Assembly: GCA_020718125.1 (NCBI GenBank)
Contig: DYDC01000097.1
Location: 1-8,843, forward strand
Reading direction: 5' to 3'
Length of the DNA stretch: 8,843 nt
From: Methylacidiphilum sp.
GTDB taxonomy: Bacteria; Verrucomicrobiota; Verrucomicrobiia; CAIQCK01
Below the pieces are notes generated by a model that saw only the letters and a program-made list of their open reading frames with translations, was not told the DNA's origin and ran no database searches. Positions 1 through 6,151 of this stretch are shown here, one piece after another. Position numbers and translations under genes: made by a program. The stretch's first letter is position 1. Every line of letters starts with the position of its first letter.

Positions 1-149
1 GAAGGCCGAGGGCCGAAGGTCGAAGGCCGAAGGAAGGCCGAAGACCGAGATCCCGAAACGGATGTCTTGCGCAAGGACGCAAAGACGTGTTACTCGGCCT
101 TCGGATTTCGGACTTCCTTCGGCCTTCGGCCTTCGGATTTCGGACTTCC
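1..149. repeat. Long imperfect inverted repeat of GGCCGAAGG-type units
   Basis: Bases 1-57 are built from degenerate GGCCGAAGG/AAGGCCGAAG units, and bases 92-149 hold their reverse complement (CTTCGGCCTTCGG, CGGATTTCGGACTTCC). The best perfect stem I can align is 16 bp, 21-36 with 113-128. The left end is cut by the window edge. The space between the arms contains, at 63-87, a sequence matching 21 of 25 bases of the hairpin unit found at 4925-4949. The element ends about 35 bases before batA. Similar low-complexity palindromes are, from memory, scattered between genes in verrucomicrobial genomes. It could fold in DNA or in transcript. I see no clear promoter in it. Confidence 0.75.
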
Positions 150-184
150 AAAAGCTCTGTCGCCATCCCGGCTTCCTCTTCTCG

Positions 185-1189
185 ATGAAGCTCATCTTCG
201 CCAACCCGTGGTTCTTGCTCCTGCTGGCGCTCGTGCCGCTGGTGGTGTGGTGGCGGCAAAGGCTGCGCTGGTCGTCGGCGCTGCGGCTGGCGACGGTGGC
301 GCCGTTCCGGCATATCCCGCCGTCGCCGTGGCTGCGCGTGCGGCAGGGCTTGGTCGTGCTGCGCGGCGTGGCGCTGGCCTGTCTCGTCATTGCGCTGGCG
401 CGGCCGCAGCAGCCGATCGGCGAGGTGAAGGCGCAGGCCGAGGGCATTGACATCGTGCTCTGCCTCGATATCTCGGGCAGCATGTTGGCGGAGGATTTCG
501 AGAAGGACGGCCGCCGTTACAGCCGCGTGGACATCGTCAAGGAGGTCGTGCGCGAGTTCATCGGCAAACGGTCCCACGACCGGCTGGCGATGGTCGTGTT
601 TGCAGGCCGGCCCTACACGGTCTGTCCGCTGACGCTCGACCACGACTGGATGGTCAACAGCCTGGACCGTGTGCGCGTCGGGTTGATCGAGGATGGCACG
701 GCCATCGGTTCGGGGCTGGGCGCGTCGGTGAACCGGCTGCGGGACATCAAGGCCAAGAGCCGCATCGTGGTGCTGCTGACCGACGGCGTGAACAACGCCG
801 GCAAGCTCGCGCCCGATCTCGCGGCAGATGCCGCGAAGGCGCTGGGCGTGAAGGTCTATACCATCGGTGCGGGCGCGGGCGGCGTCGCGCCGATCCCGGT
901 GATGGACCAGCAGGGGCGCAAGCTCTTTTACCGGACGATGCAGGCGGATCTCGACGAGCCGCTGCTGAACCGGATCGCGGAGAAGACCGGCGGTTTGTAT
1001 TTCCGCGCCACGGACACGAAGAAGCTGCAGGAGATTTACGCGACGATTGACAAGCTGGAGAAGCGCAAGCTCGAAGCGCCGTCGTATCGGCAGATGCGCG
1101 AGATGTTCGGGTGGTTTCTCTGGCCGGGACTGGCGATGTTGCTGGTCGAGGTGGGGCTGGGGCAGACGCGATTGAGGAAGCTGCCATGA
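185..1189 (+). CDS. batA: BatA-like membrane-anchored VWA-domain protein
   Basis: A 334-residue protein of the BatA/BatB family, thought to work with BatB-E in an inner-membrane complex for envelope or stress functions; its biochemical activity is not firmly known. Hydrophobic segments lie at about 8-23 and 55-73, followed by a VWA domain (about 88-285) and a last membrane segment at about 308-325. The metal-ion site is complete: DISGS at 95-99, Thr172 in the DGTAIG loop and Asp200 in LLTDG. The frame is open upstream to 62, but that stretch encodes only the palindromic repeat. ATG at 185 starts a normal BatA N-terminus (MKLIFANPWFLLLLA), so I choose it. There is no clear Shine-Dalgarno sequence before it. 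batB-batC follows after about 100 bases. The family call is firm; BatA rather than BatB rests on gene order. Confidence 0.9.
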   Translation: MKLIFANPWFLLLLALVPLVVWWRQRLRWSSALRLATVAPFRHIPPSPWLRVRQGLVVLRGVALACLVIALARPQQPIGEVKAQAEGIDIVLCLDISGSMLAEDFEKDGRRYSRVDIVKEVVREFIGKRSHDRLAMVVFAGRPYTVCPLTLDHDWMVNSLDRVRVGLIEDGTAIGSGLGASVNRLRDIKAKSRIVVLLTDGVNNAGKLAPDLAADAAKALGVKVYTIGAGAGGVAPIPVMDQQGRKLFYRTMQADLDEPLLNRIAEKTGGLYFRATDTKKLQEIYATIDKLEKRKLEAPSYRQMREMFGWFLWPGLAMLLVEVGLGQTRLRKLP

Positions 1190-1199
1190 TGGGTGAAAC

Positions 1200-1251
1200 G
1201 TCAAACGTGAAGACAGACGCGGACATCCGTGCCTCACGTTTCACGTTTGAC
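1200..1251. repeat. 12-bp perfect inverted repeat between batA and batB-batC
   Basis: GTCAAACGTGAA at 1200-1211 is the exact reverse complement of TTCACGTTTGAC at 1240-1251, with 28 bases between. The motif is partly repeated around each arm (GTGAAACGTCAAACGTGAA at 1193-1211; CACGTTTCACGTTTGAC at 1235-1251), so the unit itself looks internally reiterated. It fills most of the 101-base batA to batB-batC gap. No T-run follows, so an intrinsic terminator is unlikely. It could affect mRNA stability between the two genes or be a passive dispersed repeat. Confidence 0.7.
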
Positions 1252-1290
1252 GCCGTGCCGAGAGAAGCGAACGAATGACGAACCACGATA

Positions 1291-3048
1291 ATGAAATTTA
1301 GCAACCCCATCGCCCTTCACGCCCTCTGGCTCGTGCCGGTCGTCGTGGCGTTTTACTGGTTCGCGTTCCGGCAGCGCCGGCGTGGACTGGAGCGTTTCGC
1401 CGCGCCACACCTGTGGCCGACGGTCGCTCCAACGGCGCTCAACGACTGGCTTTGGGTCTGGCGGGCGGTGCTGGTGACGGAGGCGGTCATGCTGCTGGCT
1501 TTCGCGGTCGCCGGGCCGCGCTGGGGTTTCCGGTGGGAGGAAGTGAAACGGAAAGGCATAGACATCTTCGTGGCGGTGGACGTGTCCAAGAGCATGCTCG
1601 CGCAGGACGTGCGGCCCAGCCGGCTCGAACAGGCCAAGCTCGCCGTCCGCGACCTGCTACGGGAGGCCGTCGGCGACCGCGTGGGGCTGATCGCGTTCGC
1701 CGGCACCGCGTTCGCGCCGTGTCCGCTCACGCTCGACCATGCGGCGGTGCAGATGGTCCTCGACGACCTCGCGCCGGAGAGCATCCCGCTGGGCGGCACC
1801 GACATCGCCGGCGCGATGAAGGAGGCCATGCGCGGCTTCGACAAGGCCGCCGACCGCAACTGCGCGATCATCATCATCACCGACGGCGAGAACACCGCCG
1901 ACACCAGCCCGCTCTCCGTCGCGAAGACCGCCGCCGCACGAGACATCAAGATTTTCACCATCGGCGTCGGCACGACCGGCGGCGAGTTGATCCCGGCCGT
2001 CGGCGAGGGCGGCGAGCGCGAGTTCATGAAGGACAAGGAAGGCCACGCGGTGCAGACGCGGCTCGACGAGGCCACGCTTCAGCAGATCGCGCTGACCACG
2101 CAGGGCTACTATGTCCACGCCACCGCCGGCAATTTCGGCCTCGATACCATCTATAAACAGGGCATCCTCGCGATGGAGCCGAAGGACTTCGAAACGCAGC
2201 TTGTGAAGCAATACGAAGAGCGGTTCCAGTGGCCGCTTGGCACGGCGCTGCTGCTCCTGCTGGTCGAGGCACTGCTGCGCGAGCGGAGCAAGGAATCCTC
2301 CGGCTTCGAGTTCCGGTTCCGGAAGAGGCTGCGCGCCACGGCGCCTGTCGCCGCTCTGGTGTTGGCGATGATGCAGGCCCAGGCCGCCGACATCACCGAG
2401 CCGCCGCCGAAGCTCTACAACTTCGGCAACGACGCCTACCGCAAGCAGCGGTTCGATGAAGCAGCAAAGGCCTATTCGCAGTCGCTCACGGCGAAGGATC
2501 CGGCGTTGCAGGAGCGCGCGTTCTACAATCTCGGCAACGCCTGCTACCGGCTAGGCGAGCCGCTGGAGGCAACCGCGCCGGAGCGCGCGCAGGAGATGTT
2601 CAAGCAGTCGGTGACCTGCTACGACAGCGCGCTGGCGCTCGACCCCAAGGACGAGGACGCGAAGTTCAACAAGGAACTGGTCGAGGTGCGGCTGAAACAG
2701 CTCCAGCAGCAAAAACAACAAAAACAGCAACAACAGCAAAAACAGCAACAACAGCAAAAACAGCGACAGCAGCAGAAACAGCAGCAGCAGCAACAACAGG
2801 CCGGCCAACAGAAAGAGGACCAGCAACAGCAGCAGCAACAACAAGCCCAGCAACAACAGCAGCAACAACAGAAGCAGAAGCAGCAGGAACAGCAGAAGCA
2901 GCCGGGCGAGCCGGAGGACCAGAAGCGCGACATGAGCGAGATGGGGGCGAAGCTGATGCTTGACGCTGAGCGCGAAGAGGAAAAACATTGGAAAGACGTG
3001 CTCTCGGTCCGCAAAGCGGGCCAGCGTGAGCCGGAGAAGAACTGGTGA
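1291..3048 (+). CDS. BatB-BatC fusion: VWA domain, TPR domain and Gln-rich tail
   Basis: A 585-residue protein joining two usually separate Bat proteins. The BatB part has membrane segments at about 7-27 and 60-75, a VWA domain (about 88-290) with intact metal site (DVSKS at 97-101, Thr170, Asp198 in ITDGE) and a membrane segment at about 314-329. A basic linker (RFRKRLR) then leads to a hydrophobic stretch at about 347-365 ending AQA/AD, which looks like the signal peptide of a former separate BatC. TPR-type helices follow (about 375-450, with YNFGNDAYRKQRFDEA and AFYNLGNACYRLG). A tract at 472-537 is 50/66 glutamine, and an acidic/basic tail ends in W. BatC proteins are known for TPRs followed by Q/K-rich tails. 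The reading frame is continuous with no stop at the junction. ATG at 1291 gives a normal BatB N-terminus. The stop overlaps the batD start (GTGA). Confidence 0.9.
   Translation: MKFSNPIALHALWLVPVVVAFYWFAFRQRRRGLERFAAPHLWPTVAPTALNDWLWVWRAVLVTEAVMLLAFAVAGPRWGFRWEEVKRKGIDIFVAVDVSKSMLAQDVRPSRLEQAKLAVRDLLREAVGDRVGLIAFAGTAFAPCPLTLDHAAVQMVLDDLAPESIPLGGTDIAGAMKEAMRGFDKAADRNCAIIIITDGENTADTSPLSVAKTAAARDIKIFTIGVGTTGGELIPAVGEGGEREFMKDKEGHAVQTRLDEATLQQIALTTQGYYVHATAGNFGLDTIYKQGILAMEPKDFETQLVKQYEERFQWPLGTALLLLLVEALLRERSKESSGFEFRFRKRLRATAPVAALVLAMMQAQAADITEPPPKLYNFGNDAYRKQRFDEAAKAYSQSLTAKDPALQERAFYNLGNACYRLGEPLEATAPERAQEMFKQSVTCYDSALALDPKDEDAKFNKELVEVRLKQLQQQKQQKQQQQQKQQQQQKQRQQQKQQQQQQQAGQQKEDQQQQQQQQAQQQQQQQQKQKQQEQQKQPGEPEDQKRDMSEMGAKLMLDAEREEEKHWKDVLSVRKAGQREPEKNW
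2704..2901 (+). repeat. CAG/CAA low-complexity tract encoding poly-Gln in BatC part
   Basis: This 198-base stretch encodes 66 residues, of which 50 are Gln, spaced mainly by Lys. It uses both CAG and CAA, and early on reads as near-repeats of KQQQQQ. The mixture of codons suggests selection on the protein composition rather than recent pure triplet slippage. Copy-number variation between strains would still be expected. The long Leu-rich and Cys-rich frames on the opposite strand here are only shadows of this tract. Confidence 0.9.
3033..3047 (+). promoter_or_regulatory. Ribosome binding site and overlapping GTGA start of batD
   Basis: GGAG at 3033-3036 lies 8 bases before GTG at 3045. That GTG overlaps the batB-batC stop (GTGA, 3045-3048). 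This is the clearest Shine-Dalgarno in the bat cluster. It favours 3045 over the in-frame GTG at 3084 and ATG at 3117, and suggests translational coupling of batD to the fusion gene. Confidence 0.65.
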
Positions 3049-4871
3049 AAGCTGTCAGCCATCAGCCATCAGCCGTCAGCGCCGTGCGGAGTCGCACGGG
3101 GCTTCTGGCCGTCCTGATGGTGCTGACCTGCAGTTGTGCGGCGGTATGGGCCGCCGAGCCGAACTTCTCCGCCTCGGTGGACCGCAGCGAGATTGCGCTT
3201 GGCGAGCAGATCCAGCTCACCCTCCGTTACGACAACACCGGCGGCGCCGGCACGCCGCAGTTGCCGGGGCTGGACGGTTTCACCGCCCAATACGCCGGGC
3301 CGCAGACGCAGGTCTCCATCGTCAACGGCGAGCGCGCCGACTCGGTCTCGCACGTGTTCCTGCTCACGCCGACGCGCGAGGGCGCGCTGAGCATCCCGGG
3401 CTTCACGGTCCAGCTCGGCGCCAAGACCGTCACCAGCCGGCCCATCGCCATCACAGTCGGCAAGACCGCCAGCGGGGGCATCAACGTGGAGGACCTCATC
3501 CGCCTCCAGATCGTGCTGCCGCGCACCGAGTTGTTCCTCAATGAAGTCTTTCCGTTCGACCTCAAGCTCTACATCCGCAACGGCGTCCGTTACCGCAGCC
3601 AGATGCCGTCCATCACCGCCGACGGGTTCACCGAGATCAAACTGCCGCGCCCCTCCGAGTCGCAGGAGACGCTCGACGGCAAGGCGTTCGGCGTTTACAC
3701 GTTCCGCGCGCTGGCCAGCCCCCTGCGCGCCGGCGAACTCGCGCTCGGCCCCGCGCAGGCGGCGATTGACGTTTACACGGACTCGCAGCGCAACCGGCGG
3801 TTCGGGGTCGGCGACCCGTTCTTCGACCAATTCTTCGGCGGTGGCGCCGACACGCGGAGGTTCGCCGTCAGCTCGCAGCCGTTGAAGGTGCGCGTCAAGC
3901 CGCTGCCCGACGCCGAGAAGCCGGCCGACTTCACCGGCGCCATCGGCCGCTACGCGCTCGATGTCACCGCCAAGCCCACCACGTTGCGCACCGGCGAGCC
4001 GGTCACGCTCACTATCCGCGTCGTCGGACATGGCAACCTCGCCACCGTCCAGTCACCGAAGTTCACCGCGCCGGCGGGCTTCAAGAGCTACGACCCCATC
4101 GTCAAGAGCAAGCAGACCGACGACGCGGGCTTCACGGGCGAGAAGACCTTCGAGCAGGTCATCGTGCCGACCACGACGAAGGCATCGGTCATCCCGCCGG
4201 TGACGTTCAGCTACTTCGATCCCGAACTCGGCCGCTACGCCACGCTCAGCCGCGGCCCGATCCATCTCAACGTGCAGGAAGCTCCCGCGGGCAGCGTGCC
4301 CGTTGTCGTCGGCATCGCCCAGACGCCCGCCGCGCCGCGGCCGCAGGAGAAACTCGGCGTCGGCATCGTCTATCTGAAGCCCGACCTCGGCACGGTCATC
4401 AGCGGCGGGCCGGCGATTTACCAGCAGACGTGGTTCGTGGCGCTCCATGTCGTGCCCGCGCTCGCGCTTCTCGGCGCGCTCGCGTTCAAGCGCCACCGCG
4501 ACCGGCTCAGCGGCGACATCCGCTACGCCCGCGCGCGTCGCGCCTACAGCAACGCCCAGCGCCGCCTCGCCGATGCCGAGCGGCTCATGCCCGCCAGCGC
4601 GTCGGGATTCTACGCCGCCATCTTCAAGTGCCTGCAGGACTACCTCGGCGACCGGCTGAACCTGCCGTCCTCCGGCATCACCAGCGCCGTCATCGAGGAA
4701 CAACTCCGCCCCCGCGGCCTGCCGCCCGACCTCTGCGGGGCGCTACGGCAGCTTTTCAGCGAATGCGACAGCGCCCGCTACGCGCCACGGGCGCAGACCG
4801 GCGCCGGCCGCGAACGCACGCTCAAGACGACCCGCGACACCGTCGCGGCGATGGAGAAAGTCTCATTGTGA
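3045..4871 (+). CDS. batD: BatD-like exported protein with C-terminal membrane anchor
   Basis: A 608-residue protein matching BatD ('oxygen tolerance' family) in layout and position. A long basic N-region leads to a hydrophobic core at about 20-34 and a likely signal peptidase site (AVWA/AEP). About 420 residues of beta-rich extracytoplasmic sequence follow, with Ig-like character (ASVDRSEIALGEQIQLTLRY near the N-terminus; a second similar LRTGEPVTLTIRVVGHGN stretch near 320). A membrane segment lies at about 463-484. A helical, charged cytoplasmic tail of about 120 residues follows (RARRAYSNAQRRLADAERL). Length is normal for the family. Residues 3-12 (AVSHQPSAVS) are encoded by a heptamer repeat, so the N-terminal extension is probably acquired; GTG at 3084 would give a shorter, conventional signal peptide. 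The Shine-Dalgarno favours 3045. Its role in the complex is not known in detail. Confidence 0.9.
   Translation: MKAVSHQPSAVSAVRSRTGLLAVLMVLTCSCAAVWAAEPNFSASVDRSEIALGEQIQLTLRYDNTGGAGTPQLPGLDGFTAQYAGPQTQVSIVNGERADSVSHVFLLTPTREGALSIPGFTVQLGAKTVTSRPIAITVGKTASGGINVEDLIRLQIVLPRTELFLNEVFPFDLKLYIRNGVRYRSQMPSITADGFTEIKLPRPSESQETLDGKAFGVYTFRALASPLRAGELALGPAQAAIDVYTDSQRNRRFGVGDPFFDQFFGGGADTRRFAVSSQPLKVRVKPLPDAEKPADFTGAIGRYALDVTAKPTTLRTGEPVTLTIRVVGHGNLATVQSPKFTAPAGFKSYDPIVKSKQTDDAGFTGEKTFEQVIVPTTTKASVIPPVTFSYFDPELGRYATLSRGPIHLNVQEAPAGSVPVVVGIAQTPAAPRPQEKLGVGIVYLKPDLGTVISGGPAIYQQTWFVALHVVPALALLGALAFKRHRDRLSGDIRYARARRAYSNAQRRLADAERLMPASASGFYAAIFKCLQDYLGDRLNLPSSGITSAVIEEQLRPRGLPPDLCGALRQLFSECDSARYAPRAQTGAGRERTLKTTRDTVAAMEKVSL
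3055..3080 (+). repeat. TCAGCCA heptamer repeat inside the start of batD
   Basis: TCAGCCA-TCAGCCA-TCAGCCG-TCAGC gives 3.7 copies of a 7-base unit at 3055-3080, immediately after the batD GTG. Because 7 is not a multiple of three, the encoded peptide is not periodic (VSHQPSAVS). From memory, CAGCCATCAGC-type runs are another common dispersed repeat in this kind of genome. Confidence 0.75.
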
Positions 4872-4891
4872 GAATGATAACAGACGTGACT

Positions 4892-5201
4892 TTGCCGCAG
4901 AGCCGCAGAGGGCGCGGAGAGTGTTGTCTCGCGCAAAGACGCCAGGACGCCAAGCGGTTTCCTGCCTTTGCGTCTTGGCGTCTTGGCGCGAGACAGGCTG
5001 GAGAGTGTTGTCTCGCGCAAAGACGCCAGGACGCCAAGCGGTTTCCTGCCTTTGCGTCTTGGCGTCTTGGCGCGAGACAGGCTGGAGAGTGTTGTCTCGC
5101 GCAAAGACGCCAGGACGCCAAGCGGTTTCCTGCCTTTGCGTCTTGGCGTCTTGGCGCGAGACAGGCCGTTGTTTTCCGCGCTCTCTGCGTCTCCGCGGCG
5201 A
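4892..5201. repeat. Composite palindromic element between batD and batE
   Basis: The outer ends form a 25-base inverted repeat with 21 matches: 4892-4916 (TTGCCGCAGAGCCGCAGAG...) and 5177-5201 (...CTCTGCGTCTCCGCGGCGA). Between them lie three tandem hairpin units, listed separately. The element fills nearly the whole batD to batE gap and runs into the batE start. It encodes no recognisable transposase or domain. The long open frames through it on both strands arise because the unit length, 84, is divisible by three and lacks stops. It resembles short non-autonomous dispersed palindromes (REP/MITE-like) in architecture. I see no target-site duplication I would defend. Confidence 0.85.
4921..5166. 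repeat. Three perfect 84-bp tandem copies of a 30-bp-stem hairpin
   Basis: Copies begin at 4921, 5005 and 5089. The first two are full length and the third is 78 bases; I see no base differences among them. Each copy contains a left arm, an 11-base loop (CGGTTTCCTGC) and a right arm, with 27 of 30 positions pairing. In copy 1 these are 4925-4954, 4955-4965 and 4966-4995. In the others the hairpins span 5009-5079 and 5093-5163. Identity of the copies against imperfect arms implies recent tandem amplification of an older hairpin. Confidence 0.95.
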
Positions 5202-5206
5202 GCCTC

Positions 5207-5959
5207 ATGTCTCTCTCTGCCGCGCTCGCCGCCGACGCGCCGCCGGCGTTCAAGGAAGCCGCCGCGCTCTTCGACGCGGGTGTGTTCGATCAGGCCGCCG
5301 CGCGCTACGAATCGCTCCGGGCCGCCGGCGTCGCCAGTGCGAACCTCTACTTCAACCTCGGCAACGCCTGCTTCAAGGCCGGCCATCTCGGCCGCGCCAT
5401 CCTCAACTACGAGCGCGCACGCCGGCTGGAGCCGCGCGACCCCGACATCAGCGGCAACCTCCGCTTCGCCATCAACGAATCCCGCGCGAAGGACACCGTC
5501 GCGACCACAGGCTGGTCGGTTTGGCTCGCCGCCTTGCGCGATTACCTGACCGCTGGTGAATGGACCGCGTTCGCCGCGACCTGCTACTGGCTCGCCGCGC
5601 TCGGCGCCATCGCGCTGCTCTTGCTGCCTGCCGCGCGGAAGCTGGCGCCTGTCAAACGCTGGCTGCGGCCATCCGTCATCGGTTTCACTGTCCTCACCAT
5701 CGCCGCAGGCACCGGCCTCATCACGCGCGCTTCTGTCGAGAATGGCCCGCCCGCGGCGATCGTGGTCACGAAAGAAGTCGTCGTCCGATTCGCGCCGGTG
5801 GACGACGCGCCGCGGCATTTCACCGCCGTCGAAGGCCAGAAGCTGTGGATCACCGGCGAGCGCGCCTCCAGCATGGCGGGTGTCCCCGGCTGGGTCGAAG
5901 TCGAGCGCGCCGATGGCAACAAGGGCTGGGTTCCGGCCAACGCCGTGGAGAGAATCTGA
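5207..5959 (+). CDS. batE: BatE-like TPR, two-TM, C-terminal SH3-like protein
   Basis: A 250-residue protein from ATG 5207. TPR helices occupy about 14-75 (FKEAAALFDAGVFDQAAARY, LYFNLGNACFKAGHLGRAIL, then YERARRLEPRDPD). Two membrane segments lie at about 121-141 and 156-173. The C-terminal part (about 183-250) resembles a bacterial SH3 domain, ending KGWVPANAVERI. This is the standard BatE layout. The start is uncertain. From 5207 the leader is very short (MSLSAALAADAPP), while the frame is open back to ATG 4874, two bases after the batD stop, where a coupled operon gene would be expected. Translation from 4874 would give 361 residues, passing through the tandem hairpins. The repeat end encodes RALCVSAASL directly before Met5207, which would lengthen the hydrophobic leader. 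No convincing Shine-Dalgarno precedes either start. Confidence 0.85.
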   Translation: MSLSAALAADAPPAFKEAAALFDAGVFDQAAARYESLRAAGVASANLYFNLGNACFKAGHLGRAILNYERARRLEPRDPDISGNLRFAINESRAKDTVATTGWSVWLAALRDYLTAGEWTAFAATCYWLAALGAIALLLLPAARKLAPVKRWLRPSVIGFTVLTIAAGTGLITRASVENGPPAAIVVTKEVVVRFAPVDDAPRHFTAVEGQKLWITGERASSMAGVPGWVEVERADGNKGWVPANAVERI

Positions 5960-5980
5960 TCCAACGATGCAGTTGGTTTC

Positions 5981-6130
5981 GGGGAGCGCACGCGCCCCCG
6001 CGTGCAGCCATCGGCGCCTCGCCGATGGTTTGTCGTTGTTACAGCGCGCGCTGTTGGTTGCGCCACCGCAAAGACACCAACGTGTTCGGCGAGGGCGCCG
6101 AACACCGCACGCGAGGCGCGCGCGCTCCCC
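5981..6130. repeat. Nested inverted repeat in the batE/cobS convergent gap
   Basis: Outer arms of about 48 bases pair imperfectly: 5981-6028 (GGGGAGCGCACGCGCCCCCG...) and 6082-6130 (...GAGGCGCGCGCGCTCCCC). Each arm contains its own hairpin: a 9-bp perfect stem at 6008-6016/6020-6028 with a CCT loop, and a 10-bp perfect stem at 6082-6091/6096-6105 with an AGGG loop. In the centre, 6041-6054 is a 14-base perfect palindrome (ACAGCGCGCGCTGT). The structure fills most of the 192-base gap between the ends of batE and cobS. It could halt transcription from both sides, but there are no T-runs typical of intrinsic terminators. From memory, similar GGGGAGCGCACGCG repeats recur in related genomes. Confidence 0.85.
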
Positions 6131-6151
6131 GCAGCAATTGAATCGCCCCGG

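Noticed and set aside
62..184. N-terminal extension of BatA from ATG 62
   Set aside because: The extra 41 codons are palindromic repeat sequence (SDFGLPSAFGLRISDF) and the normal BatA N-terminus begins at 185.
1275..1301. Eight-codon reading frame overlapping the batB-batC start, with GAGAG upstream
   Set aside because: It could be a leader peptide coupling translation, but a frame this short with a weak ribosome site is expected by chance.
2551..3062. Minus-strand Leu-rich and Cys-rich open frames
   Set aside because: They are the reverse reading of the CAG/CAA tract in the batB-batC fusion.
4921..5166. CRISPR-like array
   Set aside because: The 84-base period is one continuous identical unit with no unique spacers, only three copies and no cas genes.
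4778..5818. Long minus-strand frame through the hairpin array
   Set aside because: It lacks any recognisable domain and exists because the 84-base unit is divisible by three and free of stops; it is antisense to batD and batE.
5981..6130. Intrinsic bidirectional terminator
   Set aside because: Stems are strong, but neither side has a T-run, so I call it a repeat with possible termination activity only.
5960..6151. Small protein genes in the batE/cobS gap
   Set aside because: Open frames here follow only the nested palindrome and have no start context or domain.
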